A stretch of DNA of 64,000 bases from CAIYRG01 sp964446945 (lineage in GTDB: Bacteria > Pseudomonadota > Alphaproteobacteria > Micropepsales > Micropepsaceae), in NCBI GenBank assembly GCA_964446945.1, contig CAYUQO010000002.1, forward strand, positions 1 to 64,000, written 5' to 3'. Positions 1 to 7,973 of the stretch are shown here, in pieces; the first letter of the stretch is position 1; each line of letters opens with the position of its first letter. A program made the translations under genes and the position numbers. The notes below the pieces were generated by a model. That model had not been told where the DNA came from and searched no databases. It saw only the letters and a list, made by a program, of their open reading frames with translations.

Positions 1-74
1 AGTGTCGTTTCGGTTTCGAAGTTCGCAAAGCGCGCTCCATATCGAGATCATGCGAACTTCGAAACCACGACACT
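1..74. repeat. Palindromic intergenic repeat, copy 1
   Basis: A long inverted repeat: left arm 1-27 and right arm 51-74 pair almost completely (AGTGTCG...TTCGCA against TGCGAA...CGACACT) around a 23-base centre. A near-identical element lies at 46873-46948. The window edge may cut the left end. It could fold into a strong hairpin in RNA or be a MITE/REP-like element; no coding role is seen. Confidence 0.85.
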
Positions 75-115
75 CGTGTGGAAGAAATCCCGCGGCACAT
101 CGTTGTTGGGCTGAA

Positions 116-634
116 ATGGCCGAGATACTCGACCGGAACCGTACCGAAATGCTCGCTTGTTTGCCGAGGCTGCGGCGCTTTGCGCTGGCACTGACCGGGC
201 GCAATTCCGATGCTGACGACCTCGTGCAGGATGCGATCGAGCGGGCATTGCGGAATCTGGGACAATTCACGCCCGGCACACGGATGGATTCCTGGATGTT
301 TCGCATTGCACAGAATCTGTGGATCGATCAGTTGCGCGCGCGCAAAAGCCGCGGAACGCCCCAACCCCTCGAAGAGGCCGAACAGGTCGGCATCGATGGC
401 AGGCGCACCGCCGAGGCACGCATCATGCTGTCGGAGACTTCGCGCGGGCTGGCGGCGCTGCCCGAAGAACAGCGCGCCGTCGTGGCGCTGGTGCTGATTG
501 ACGGCCTGTCCTACCGCGAGGCGGCCGATGTGCTGGAAGTCCCGATCGGCACCGTCACCAGCCGGCTCGCGCGTGGACGCGATGCTCTCGCGGCGCATGT
601 CCTCGGACACGCCTCCGCCCAATGGGAGAACTGA
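116..634 (+). CDS. ECF-type RNA polymerase sigma factor
   Basis: A 172-residue group 4 (ECF) sigma factor. Region 2 covers about residues 15-80 (DADDLVQDAIERAL, then the SWMFRIAQNLWID stretch) and region 4 about 110-165, with the helix-turn-helix SYREAADVLEVPIGTVTSRL. It directs RNA polymerase to a small regulon, normally held inactive by the adjacent anti-sigma factor. The frame stays open to base 2, but that part runs through the palindromic repeat; ATG 116 (or 149) fits the family N terminus. The stop is one base before the next gene's start, so the two are co-transcribed. The inducing signal cannot be told. Confidence 0.88.
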   Translation: MAEILDRNRTEMLACLPRLRRFALALTGRNSDADDLVQDAIERALRNLGQFTPGTRMDSWMFRIAQNLWIDQLRARKSRGTPQPLEEAEQVGIDGRRTAEARIMLSETSRGLAALPEEQRAVVALVLIDGLSYREAADVLEVPIGTVTSRLARGRDALAAHVLGHASAQWEN

Positions 635-635
635 C

Positions 636-1367
636 ATGGCCACTTCGCGCGAAAGACTGATGGCTTTTGTCGACGGCGAACTCCCGCCGGAAGAAGAGCG
701 CAGGGTCGCCGCGGAAATTGCCGGTAATTCGGCGCTCGCCGCCTGGGTCGAGGAACAGCGCGCGCTGAAGGCCCGTCTGTCGGCGGATTTTTCGCCGATT
801 TTGGCCGCGCCAGTGCCGGAACGCTTTGAACGGATGATCCTGGATGCGCCGCGGCCGGCAAAAGCGCCGGCGGCAAATCTGTTGCAGCGGCTGTTATCCT
901 TCGCGGGGCCGGTCCGCCTGGGTATTCCACTGGCCGCCGCTGCCGCAGGAATTGCCATCGGGATCGGCATCACCAACTGGTTCAGCGGCGGAGCCATGAT
1001 CGAGAACGCCAATGGCACACTGGTTGCCCGCGGCGCACTCGCCGCTGCGCTGTCCACGCAACTTGCGACAGACCAGAGCACCGTGCGCGTTCCGGTATCA
1101 TTCGTCGATCACGGTGGAAATCTCTGCCGCACATTCCAGACGCGGGAAGCGCGCAATGCGATGGCGGGAATCGCCTGCCGCGAACAGGGCGAATGGCGGA
1201 TTGTTGCGACCGCAGCAACAGAACCGGTCAACCAGGGCCAATTCCGCCAGGCGGCGGCCAGCATGCCGGAAAGCCTGCGCCAGGCGATCGGAGACATGAT
1301 CTCCGGTCAGCCGCTCAACGCCGCCGCCGAGCGTGCCGCCCGCGCGCGCAACTGGACCAACCACTAA
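636..1367 (+). CDS. Membrane anti-sigma factor
   Basis: A 243-residue single-pass membrane protein. The N-terminal ~50 residues (RERLMAFVDGELPPEEERRV) resemble the cytoplasmic anti-sigma helical domain, without the HxxxCxxC zinc motif of ZAS proteins. A membrane helix at about 96-116 (IPLAAAAAGIAIGIG) precedes a periplasmic domain with two cysteines. A GGGAGA ribosome-binding site sits in the end of the sigma gene. It most likely sequesters the upstream sigma factor and releases it on an envelope signal. The function rests on gene order and architecture; no specific subfamily is recognised. Confidence 0.75.
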   Translation: MATSRERLMAFVDGELPPEEERRVAAEIAGNSALAAWVEEQRALKARLSADFSPILAAPVPERFERMILDAPRPAKAPAANLLQRLLSFAGPVRLGIPLAAAAAGIAIGIGITNWFSGGAMIENANGTLVARGALAAALSTQLATDQSTVRVPVSFVDHGGNLCRTFQTREARNAMAGIACREQGEWRIVATAATEPVNQGQFRQAAASMPESLRQAIGDMISGQPLNAAAERAARARNWTNH

Positions 1368-1375
1368 AAACTATT

Positions 1376-1421
1376 TCACGCGGAGGCGCAGAGCGGACTG
1401 TGTCTCCGCGGCTCCGCGTGA
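1376..1421. repeat. Hairpin-forming intergenic repeat
   Basis: TCACGCGGAG at 1376-1385 pairs with CTCCGCGTGA at 1412-1421, with further pairing inside (GCAGAG against CTCCGC-like bases). It lies just after the anti-sigma gene and may end or stabilise that transcript, but no T-run follows. Confidence 0.6.
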
Positions 1422-1577
1422 GATTTTGCCTGTCGCGGCAATGCTGTTGGGAGCATTTTGTATAAAATCCAACATTGCAAAAAAATTTTACGCGCACGGA
1501 AGAAATGCCGGGACGCTCCGTTGTCGGAGCATAGAGGCCAAACGGCCAATGCTTGCAGCAACACCAGGGAGCCAGTC

Positions 1578-2168
1578 ATGAACCGCAAACATCTTCTCGC
1601 AACAGTCATCTTCACCGCTCTCGTCGCCATGCCTTCGACGAGTTTCGCCATCGGGCTCGGCGGTTTCGGCGGAGCCATGGGCGGGTTTGGATCGAACGTC
1701 GGTCCACGCACATTCGGCGGTGGATTTGGCGGCGCTCTCGGTGGAGGTTTCGGCGGCCAAATGATGCACAGCACGGCGCCGCAAAGTGCCGCCCACTCCG
1801 CCGGCAATGCCGCGAACAACACGGCCAATGCATCGCAGAATCAGGCACACAATGTGAGACGATCGGCGGCCAACACGACCAGCAATACCGGGCAGTCCGC
1901 CGCCAACAGCGGCAACAGCGCCGCGCAGTCCGCAAGCAGCGCAGCCCCGAATTCCTCCGCGAATGCAAGCGCACCCTCGCCCGGCCTATTCGCCACGGGT
2001 GCTTCAACCGGCGGCAGCGCGGGCGGCAATTATTCCGTACCCGGATTTGATGCGGGCTATACCGGCAATGCCGGGGCGTCCGGCAACGCGGCCGCCAGCC
2101 AATCTTCCGGATTTTCCGCAGACACGTCCGCCAATGGCGGTGCAGGCGCCAACGTCGCCACTAATTGA
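1578..2168 (+). CDS. Exported Gly/Ala/Ser/Asn-rich low-complexity protein
   Basis: A 196-residue protein with a signal peptide (MNRKHLLATVIFTALVAMPS, cleavage after SFA). A glycine-rich part (GGFGG repeats, residues ~25-60) is followed by a long Ala/Asn/Ser-rich tail. There is no recognisable domain. ATG 1578 has an AGGGAG ribosome-binding site 8 bases upstream, and a rho-independent terminator follows at 2179-2223, so it is a monocistronic exported, probably unstructured surface or periplasmic protein. Function unknown. Confidence 0.65.
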   Translation: MNRKHLLATVIFTALVAMPSTSFAIGLGGFGGAMGGFGSNVGPRTFGGGFGGALGGGFGGQMMHSTAPQSAAHSAGNAANNTANASQNQAHNVRRSAANTTSNTGQSAANSGNSAAQSASSAAPNSSANASAPSPGLFATGASTGGSAGGNYSVPGFDAGYTGNAGASGNAAASQSSGFSADTSANGGAGANVATN

Positions 2169-2178
2169 ATGTCTTTAC

Positions 2179-2223
2179 CCGCCCGGCCGCTGCGATCCCC
2201 AATCGCAGCGGCCGGGCGGTTTT
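2179..2223 (+). terminator. Rho-independent terminator
   Basis: An 18-bp perfect GC-rich stem (2179-2196 with 2202-2219), a 5-base loop and TTTT directly after. It closes the transcript of the 1578-2168 gene. Confidence 0.9.
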
Positions 2224-2337
2224 CAGGAAGGTGCAGCTGCTCTCGCAAAGATGAAGCTAGCGGGTTCCGCAACGGGAACATCGCTTCAATGGCAGCCGTT
2301 AAAGTCCTTGAGGCAAAGCACGAAACGGAGCTTGGCC

Positions 2338-2727
2338 ATGCACAAATTTGCAGCTTTCGCAGCGACGGCGCTGATCTGCTCGGCAGCAGCGTTGCCGGCC
2401 TATGCGGAATGGAATCACGTTGGAACCGCGATGTTCTCAACGGGGTCCACCTTTTATGCAGCGCGCGCCGATTTCACCAGCGATCGGATGGCGCTGACCT
2501 CACGCATTGGCGACGTATATTGCCAAAATGTGGAGGCCACCTTCGGCGATGGCCAAACGCGCTCGATCTACCAGGGGACGCTTCGGGCAAATCAAACCGT
2601 GAATGTCAATTTGCCGGGCAATGTCCGCAGCGTGCAGCGGCTCGCTTTCAATTGCCAACCGACCGATGCGTCGCAGGCCACGGTTGACGTCGCGGCAAAC
2701 ACGTCCGGCCCGCAGAACGTCGGATAA
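2338..2727 (+). CDS. Small exported protein of unknown function
   Basis: 129 residues with a clear signal peptide (MHKFAAFAATALICSAAALP, cut after AYA). The mature part is mostly predicted strand, with two cysteines (VYCQNVE, FNCQP) that could form a disulphide. The pattern around GSTFYAARADFTSDR and VRSVQRLAFNC recalls short beta-rich periplasmic proteins such as the DUF2541 group; that link is only by eye. An ACGGAG ribosome-binding site precedes ATG 2338. The neighbouring gene 2762-3103 is convergent. Confidence 0.6.
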   Translation: MHKFAAFAATALICSAAALPAYAEWNHVGTAMFSTGSTFYAARADFTSDRMALTSRIGDVYCQNVEATFGDGQTRSIYQGTLRANQTVNVNLPGNVRSVQRLAFNCQPTDASQATVDVAANTSGPQNVG

Positions 2728-2761
2728 CACATCTGAACCGGCAGGCCAGGATTACGCGCGG

Positions 2762-3103
2762 TCAGCTCTGAACGGCCTTATCGGCGATCGCAAGCCATTT
2801 GGCCGCCAGTTCCAGCAGTTTGGCCTTGCGCCTCAGGTGACTGCTGCGCGCAGCCAACGCGCGGCACATCTCGGCATGTGCCAGACATTCTTTGGTCCGC
2901 AGCATCGCTTGCCGCTGCGTGCCTGACTGTGGGAGCGCCGCGTCCGGCTTTCGCCCGACTTCCTGCTCAAGCTCCATCCATGCCGTCGCCAACTGAAGCA
3001 GTTCGAGTTTTGCCTCCTCATTGGTGGCCTGCTCAGCCCGTTGCATGCATTCCTGGGCGTTTCTGACGCAATCACTCGCACTGAGCATGTTCAGTTCCGC
3101 CAC
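2762..3103 (-). CDS. Helical repeat protein (A-EC-x-W type), duplicated domain
   Basis: 113 residues, all helical, made of two copies of a ~45-residue unit: one around NAQECMQRAEQATNEEAKL...ATAWMELE and one around CLAHAEMCRALAARSSHL...AAKWLAIAD. Small proteins of this pattern are common and uncharacterised in Alphaproteobacteria. The start overlaps the end of the upstream gene 3091-3273 by 13 bases, so the two are probably translationally coupled. A related single-unit gene is at 27962-28165. Cytoplasmic; role unknown. Confidence 0.65.
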   Translation of the reverse strand: MAELNMLSASDCVRNAQECMQRAEQATNEEAKLELLQLATAWMELEQEVGRKPDAALPQSGTQRQAMLRTKECLAHAEMCRALAARSSHLRRKAKLLELAAKWLAIADKAVQS

Positions 3104-3273
3104 GCGTCAGGCGGGGCGAGGCGTTCCTGGACGAAATTTTCCCGCGCTTTGGCCAGTTCTTCCCATTGCAAGGCCAGCGCCAGAAGCATGGTTTTGAATT
3201 TCTTGTTTTTCTGCCTGCCGGCCATGGCGCGGCAGTCCTGCGCATGGCGATAAAACTCCCCCACCTGTTGCAC
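3091..3273 (-). CDS. Small helical protein, single-unit paralogue
   Basis: 60 residues (FYRHAQDCRAMAGRQKNKKF, then LALQWEELAKAR), one unit of the same helical pattern seen at 2762-3103 and 27962-28165. The likely start is GTG 3273 with GAGG upstream; no ATG is available in frame. It diverges from the Crp/Fnr gene at 3363, and the palindrome at 3327-3342 lies between them, so both could answer to that regulator. Unknown function. Confidence 0.55.
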   Translation of the reverse strand: MQQVGEFYRHAQDCRAMAGRQKNKKFKTMLLALALQWEELAKARENFVQERLAPPDAWRN

Positions 3274-3326
3274 CCGTCAGCCTCGCGCGTTGTCTGGTCA
3301 CGATGGCACGGCAAAGCCCGTTCCAT

Positions 3327-3342
3327 TTGATCATTTGATCAA
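3327..3342. promoter_or_regulatory. Crp/Fnr-type palindromic operator
   Basis: TTGATCA-TT-TGATCAA is a perfect 7+7 palindrome with the TTGAT...ATCAA half sites typical of Fnr/FixK-like regulators. It ends 20 bases before the ATG of the Crp/Fnr gene at 3363 and lies in the divergent intergenic region, so autoregulation is likely. Confidence 0.65.
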
Positions 3343-3362
3343 CGGCAGCGGAGCAGCCGGAG

Positions 3363-4109
3363 ATGTCGCAGCCACATGATGTTCTGATCACGAAACTACA
3401 GGAACATTCCGAACTCAGCGGCGCCGACATAGACGGCCTGCGGGCGCTTCCACTGCGAGAGCGGCTCCTGGCCCCCGACGAGGATGTCGTTCGTCAGGGC
3501 GATGTACCGATTGTATCGGCCATCGTGCTGGACGGAATGGTGGCGCGCTACCACACTTTACCGAGCGGCCGCCGGCAATATCTGTCGCTGCATATCCGGG
3601 GCGACATGCCGGACGCACAGGGTTTGTTTCTCGACCGGATGGATCACGGACTGTGCGCATTGGAGAGTGCTGCGGTCCTGCTCGTTTCGCACAATGCCCT
3701 GCTGAGCCTGATCAGGAAGCGGCCGACAGTCGGTTTCGCTGTCTGGCGCGAAACCCTGATCGACGCCGCGATCTTCCGGGAGAACATCACCAACAACAGC
3801 GCGCGCGGCGTCGAGGCGAGATTGGCCCACTTGTTCGCCGAACAATATTATCGCGGCCGCTTGACCGGTTATGCGACTCCCGGCACGGCCAGGCTGCCCC
3901 TGACACAGACACAGCTTGGCGAATTGCTGGGGACGTCGCTGCCCTCGATCAACCGGGCGCTGCGAAACTTACGCAAATCGGGCTGCGTCGATTTCCGGGC
4001 AAGCCAGATTGAAATCCGCAACTGGCGGCGTCTGGTGAAGCTTGGCGAATTCAACCCGTCTTATCTTCATATCCGGAAATTGCCCCGCAGCGCCTCTGAC
4101 CTGCGGTGA
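3363..4109 (+). CDS. Crp/Fnr family transcriptional regulator
   Basis: A 248-residue regulator with an N-terminal cyclic-nucleotide-type beta-roll (about residues 20-130; RQGDVPIVSAIVLDGMVARY) and a C-terminal winged helix (about 150-230) whose recognition region is LTQTQLGELLGTSLPSINRALRNLRKSG. There is no N-terminal cysteine cluster, so it is not a classical oxygen-sensing Fnr; the ligand is unknown. ATG 3363 has CCGGAG upstream, and a matching palindromic operator lies at 3327-3342. It sits directly before two genes that share an upstream element, making it a candidate regulator of them. Confidence 0.88.
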   Translation: MSQPHDVLITKLQEHSELSGADIDGLRALPLRERLLAPDEDVVRQGDVPIVSAIVLDGMVARYHTLPSGRRQYLSLHIRGDMPDAQGLFLDRMDHGLCALESAAVLLVSHNALLSLIRKRPTVGFAVWRETLIDAAIFRENITNNSARGVEARLAHLFAEQYYRGRLTGYATPGTARLPLTQTQLGELLGTSLPSINRALRNLRKSGCVDFRASQIEIRNWRRLVKLGEFNPSYLHIRKLPRSASDLR

Positions 4110-4128
4110 AGCCGCCCGCTGGGGCAGC

Positions 4129-4220
4129 TATACGCAAAACTCCCTACTCAAACGCCGAAACGCGTTTGCGGAAGATCAATCGAATTCATTCTGCTGCGCC
4201 TATGCTCGCTCCCGTCGGCA
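4129..4220 (+). promoter_or_regulatory. Duplicated upstream regulatory region, copy 1
   Basis: This ~92-base stretch upstream of the 4248 gene matches 5428-5520 upstream of the cytochrome-porin gene. Shared blocks in order are TATACGCAAAA-TCC-TA, CGTTTG, ATCAAT-GAATT, ATTCTGCTGCG and TCGGCA. The first block contains imperfect inverted half sites (TACG...CTA). The GAATT and TATGCT blocks are spaced like a -35/-10 pair. Coding sequences on either side are unrelated, so the conservation points to regulation. Confidence 0.6.
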
Positions 4221-4247
4221 GGTCCGATCCGCAAATAGGAGCGTCAC

Positions 4248-4808
4248 ATGGGAATAGGCAAGGCAGCGATTTTTGTGACCGCACTGGTTGCCGCATTGGG
4301 TTTCGGAGCAGCGTCGGTCAAAGCGGATAATTCCGATGCGTGCAGCGGCACACCTTTTGATGCCGTCATGAGGCTGCCCACAGCCATCGCAAAATGGGGC
4401 CATATTGCCTGCACTCCGATCGGCCACGTCCTGGAGAGCCGTGACGGGTGGCTCTGGGCTTCAGTCGATTCGGGCAGCGATGTGCTGATCCCGTCCCAGG
4501 TTTCGTCGCGAAATCCGCGCGAGGTCGGCAACGGATCCTATTTCACGACGATTAAAGCGACGCTGCTCGCGGCGGACGATGCGGCCGCTGCCGTGTCACT
4601 CTTCAACGACGGATTGAAATTCGACGAATCAGATTCGAAGGTGTACCGGGTTGAAGTCGTCTCGGTCTCCGGAGCGACCAATACCCTCTATTTCTTTGAT
4701 TTTGGCAGTTTCGCCGGCGGAATGGCCTGTCCGGACGGCGAATGCGATCCGGACACGCGGTTCCTGATCATTGAACGGCTGTCAAAACCCGTTCCGCCAG
4801 GAATCTGA
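4248..4808 (+). CDS. Exported protein of unknown function
   Basis: 186 residues with a signal peptide (IFVTALVAALGFGAASVKA). The mature part has two cysteine pairs (DACSG/IACTP and GMACPDGEC), suggesting periplasmic disulphides, and a beta-rich middle (SDVLIPSQV, YRVEVVSVSG). ATG 4248 has TAGGAG upstream. The leader carries the element also found before the cytochrome-porin gene, so the two proteins are probably made under the same condition. No family recognised. Confidence 0.65.
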   Translation: MGIGKAAIFVTALVAALGFGAASVKADNSDACSGTPFDAVMRLPTAIAKWGHIACTPIGHVLESRDGWLWASVDSGSDVLIPSQVSSRNPREVGNGSYFTTIKATLLAADDAAAAVSLFNDGLKFDESDSKVYRVEVVSVSGATNTLYFFDFGSFAGGMACPDGECDPDTRFLIIERLSKPVPPGI

Positions 4809-4911
4809 AAAAACGAGCCGAACTTTATTTTAGGGAATCTGATCTGGCGCAATGCGCCAATTCACAAAGGAGCTACTGGTTTGCCGCAAATCAGCCTCAA
4901 GGGAGGCAGTG

Positions 4912-5364
4912 ATGAAATCCGTCAAACCAGTTTGGCTTTCTATTGCCGCTTTGTTTGCCATAAGCATTATTGGATTGGCGCGCTCGGAAACATCGGCAAA
5001 TCCAATCAAAATCTGGGATGCCGCCTTTTACGACAGTGACGATTGCAGTCCGGGTCAGGATGTGGAATTTGCCTGTCCGCTGTATGCCATGCGCCTTCAG
5101 GGGAAAGCGTTCACCACCGACATCCAGAACGAATGCGATCGCCAGCTATCCGAAAGTGGCGCCCGGACTTGCACGATCCCGGTGGACATGAAGCTGATGC
5201 GTGAGAAATGGGGCCTCCGTGACCCGTCTCTTCATCACCATAAGTCCATGTGGATCGATTACGAATGCAATCCTGGCAGCGTGGGCTCCAGACGTGCTCG
5301 CGTATTTGGGGACGAGGCGACGGATGCACGGCCGGACAGTCACATAACCATGGCGTGCAACTAG
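4912..5364 (+). CDS. Exported cysteine-containing protein of unknown function
   Basis: 150 residues from ATG 4912, chosen because GGGAGG lies 8 bases upstream. The signal peptide or membrane anchor is SVKPVWLSIAALFAISIIGLA. The mature part holds six cysteines (DDCSPG, EFACPL, NECDRQ, RTCTIP, YECNPG, MACN), an arrangement typical of a small disulphide-bonded periplasmic domain. It lies between the two genes with the duplicated upstream element but has no copy of it. Function unknown. Confidence 0.6.
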   Translation: MKSVKPVWLSIAALFAISIIGLARSETSANPIKIWDAAFYDSDDCSPGQDVEFACPLYAMRLQGKAFTTDIQNECDRQLSESGARTCTIPVDMKLMREKWGLRDPSLHHHKSMWIDYECNPGSVGSRRARVFGDEATDARPDSHITMACN

Positions 5365-5427
5365 AGCGGTTTGTGCGGCGTCCAGTATTGGTAACCGCGC
5401 CGCGTGCGGGCGCTAAGGGCTTGGCCT

Positions 5428-5520
5428 TATACGCAAAATTCCGTAGCCGGGCCGCGGTGCCCGTTTGTGCCAAATCAATTGAATTTTATTCTGCTGCGTC
5501 TAGCCTCTCCCCATCGGCAA
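5428..5520 (+). promoter_or_regulatory. Duplicated upstream regulatory region, copy 2
   Basis: Copy of the element at 4129-4220, here with the more symmetric core TACGCAAAATTCCGTA (5430-5445), followed by ATCAATTGAATT and ATTCTGCTGCG, then TAGCCT about 16 bases after TTGAAT. The cytochrome-porin gene begins 60 bases further on. Confidence 0.6.
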
Positions 5521-5580
5521 ATCAGGCGACGACATGGCGGCCATAGCCACCGCCGCCTTGCAGATGAGGGGAGAGCACGA

Positions 5581-6930
5581 ATGCAATTCCGGTATTCGAT
5601 TTCACGGGCAGCGTCCGCCCTGCTGGCTTCGCTTTGCTATGCCGGCTACGCGAACGATGCACATGCGCTGCCGGCATATGCGGATCAGACCAGCCAGCCA
5701 TGTATTGCTTGCCATGTTGGCGGCTTCGGCCCGCAACTGACGCCGTTCGGACGCGAGTTCAAGCTCGAAGGCTACACGCTGCGGGGAACGGATCAAACCA
5801 CGATACCGGTTTCGGCCATGGCGGTGGCTTCATATCTGCACACCAGCGCCGACCAACCCGCACCGCCCGCGCCCCATTACGGAGTGAACGACAATTTCAC
5901 TCTCGATCAAGCCAGCCTGTTCGTTGCCGGTGGATTTGGCGATCATTTCGGAAGTTTCGCCCAGTTCACCTATGACGGCGTCGGCCGTTCCTTTTCGTGG
6001 GACAATCTCGATCTGCGGGCGACCGACCGGATCAAGCTTCTTGGCCAAAGCGCTGTGGCCGGATTGTCGGTCAACAACAATCCCGGCGTTCAGGACCCAT
6101 GGAACACCATGGCGGCATGGGGCTTCCCATATACCAGCAGCGCGCTCGCACCTGCGCCTTCCGCAGGAACGCTGCTCGATGGCGCGTTGGCGCAAAGCGT
6201 TTTGGGTGTGAGCGCATATGGCTGGTGGAATTCGAATTTCTACACCGAAGCTGCGGTCTATTGGGCTCCTGGCCGGGGGTTCCTGAATGCCGTTGGCGTC
6301 AATCCCGATGATGGCGTTGGCGTGCTTGCGAATGCCGCGCCCTATTTCCGGGTCGGATATGAGGCGCGCGAACGGGAACAGAATTATCACGTCGGAGCTT
6401 TCGCATTTTTTGCCAACCTGTTTCCCGGCGGCGACGAATCTACAGGGACGAGCGATCGCTATGCCGATCTTGGCGTAGATGCGGGTTACCAATTCACCGG
6501 CCTCGGCGAAGACATTCTCTCCCTCAACGCGATCTACACCCATGAAGACCAGAAACTGAATGCATCATCTTTGCTGGGAGCATCCAATGCGAAGAACTCG
6601 CTGGAGGAAGTTCGCACCGACCTGTCCTACTACTGGCAAAATCTGATCGGCGGCACAGTCCAGTATTTCAACATCTGGGGAACGGCGGATCCGCTGCTAT
6701 ATGCAGCCAACTCCACGTTCAAACCGAACAGCAATGGCGTCGTGCTGCAGCTCGATGCGACGCCGTTCGGAGTCAACGGATCGCCACTGGGTTACCGTTT
6801 GAATGTCCGCGTCGGGGTCCAGTACTGGATTTATACCGAATTCAATGGCGCCACATCGAATTTCGACGGGGCCGGTCACAAGGCGTCCGACAACAACACG
6901 CTCAGGCTTTTTGTCTGGTTCGCTTTCTGA
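5581..6930 (+). CDS. Fused monoheme cytochrome c-outer-membrane porin (Cyc2-like)
   Basis: 449 residues: signal peptide (to about residue 30, HALPAYA), one c-type heme site CIACH (41-45), the linker LTPFGREFKLEGYTLRG, then ~370 residues of alternating aromatic-rich strands ending in a terminal Phe (RLFVWFAF), as in outer-membrane beta-barrels. A single N-terminal heme fused to a porin of ~450 residues, with the FGREFKL.GY linker, is the architecture of Cyc2, the outer-membrane Fe(II) oxidase family, although many relatives are untested. ATG 5581 follows GGGGAGAG. Electron transfer across the outer membrane is inferred; the donor is unknown. Confidence 0.72.
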   Translation: MQFRYSISRAASALLASLCYAGYANDAHALPAYADQTSQPCIACHVGGFGPQLTPFGREFKLEGYTLRGTDQTTIPVSAMAVASYLHTSADQPAPPAPHYGVNDNFTLDQASLFVAGGFGDHFGSFAQFTYDGVGRSFSWDNLDLRATDRIKLLGQSAVAGLSVNNNPGVQDPWNTMAAWGFPYTSSALAPAPSAGTLLDGALAQSVLGVSAYGWWNSNFYTEAAVYWAPGRGFLNAVGVNPDDGVGVLANAAPYFRVGYEAREREQNYHVGAFAFFANLFPGGDESTGTSDRYADLGVDAGYQFTGLGEDILSLNAIYTHEDQKLNASSLLGASNAKNSLEEVRTDLSYYWQNLIGGTVQYFNIWGTADPLLYAANSTFKPNSNGVVLQLDATPFGVNGSPLGYRLNVRVGVQYWIYTEFNGATSNFDGAGHKASDNNTLRLFVWFAF

Positions 6931-7006
6931 ACCACGGGGCCCCGCTCCCCAAATCGGATTCCCGATTGATCAACTTTGCTGCTAGATTGAATGCGGATTT
7001 CGCGCG

Positions 7007-7050
7007 TCCAGAGCATGATCCGATTAAATGTAACCGGATCAGGCTCTGGA
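7007..7050. repeat. AGAGCATGATCCGA-type palindrome
   Basis: TCCAGAGCATGATCCGATT (7007-7025) pairs with 7032-7050 at 17 of 19 positions. The same element occurs at 28319-28360. Palindromes with this core are widespread between genes in Rhizobiales-like genomes. Confidence 0.75.
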
Positions 7051-7121
7051 TTCTTTGATTGTCGCAAATCTGTCGGCGAACCGCTCAGACTTCGCCGCAT
7101 TGCGCGCCAGGGGAGGACAGC

Positions 7122-7973
7122 ATGTCGAGATTTGCATGGCTTTGCGGCGCGGCGATGGCCGCGATGATTCCTGCAAGCGCGGTGAATTCCGCCGCGACGG
7201 ATCAGAACATTCCCAATTTCAGTTTCATCACGTCAGGATGGCTGCTGGTGGGCGGCATCGATTTTCGTCCCATTCCCGGCGCCGTTCCCCCGATCAGCTT
7301 CGATCCCGCCTATCCGCAGAAAGGCGAAGGCAATCAGCGTGGCGTCATGGAACGCATGTCCGACGCCGAGAACGCGAACCTGAAGCCGTGGGCGAAAGAA
7401 CTGATGCGCAAATACAATCAGGATGTGCTCGACGGCCACCGGGCATTTTCTTCGCAATCGCGCTGCTGGCCGGGCGGAACGCCGGGGCAGTTGCTGTTTC
7501 CGGCCGAACCGATCTTTTTCATCCAGACGCCCAAAGAAGTCTGGATCATCTGGCAGCGCCAGCAGGAAATCCGCCGCATCTATCTCGACATTCCGCATTC
7601 GAAAAATCCGACGCCATCATGGTTCGGCGAATCCGTCGGTCATTATGAGAACGGTGAACTGGTGATCGACACGATCGGATTTCTCGACAAGCATGTCTTC
7701 GACTTCGTTGACAATTGGCGCACGCCACACACCAAAGACATGCATGTGGTCGAGCACTGGAAGCTGATCAATGGCGGCAATGGATTGCAAGCGACCGTCA
7801 CCGTGGATGATCCGGGTACGTTCAATCAGCCCTGGTCGGGCACCGTGCAGTGGCGCAAGGTGAACCAGGGAACGATGCTGGAGACGATCTGCGCCGAAAA
7901 CAATGTCGCCTTCGAGCAGTTTTTCCACCTCCAGGAATATCCAATGCCCGAGGCCAAGACCGCCGACTTCTAG
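7122..7973 (+). CDS. Exported SVGHYEGD-family protein, paralogue 1
   Basis: 283 residues with signal peptide (cut near SAVNSAA). It carries the full family signature: a first Cys in RCWPGGTP, PSWFGESVGHYENGELVIDT, a TPHT..MHVVEHW stretch, DDPGTFNQPW, a second Cys in ICAENN, and the C-terminal KTADF. Two fixed cysteines suggest a disulphide, and the His/Glu/Asp positions around SVGHYE could bind metal or ligand. ATG 7122 follows GGGGAGG. It stands apart from the six copies at 39-56 kb. I know of no assigned function. Confidence 0.7.
   Translation: MSRFAWLCGAAMAAMIPASAVNSAATDQNIPNFSFITSGWLLVGGIDFRPIPGAVPPISFDPAYPQKGEGNQRGVMERMSDAENANLKPWAKELMRKYNQDVLDGHRAFSSQSRCWPGGTPGQLLFPAEPIFFIQTPKEVWIIWQRQQEIRRIYLDIPHSKNPTPSWFGESVGHYENGELVIDTIGFLDKHVFDFVDNWRTPHTKDMHVVEHWKLINGGNGLQATVTVDDPGTFNQPWSGTVQWRKVNQGTMLETICAENNVAFEQFFHLQEYPMPEAKTADF

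Noticed and set aside
5404..5580. N-terminal extension of the cytochrome-porin frame
   Set aside because: It runs through the duplicated regulatory region; ATG 5581 has a strong ribosome-binding site and starts a proper signal peptide.
5581..6930. Calling the cytochrome-porin a proven iron oxidase
   Set aside because: Only architecture and linker resemble Cyc2; most relatives are untested and nothing else here indicates Fe(II) oxidation.
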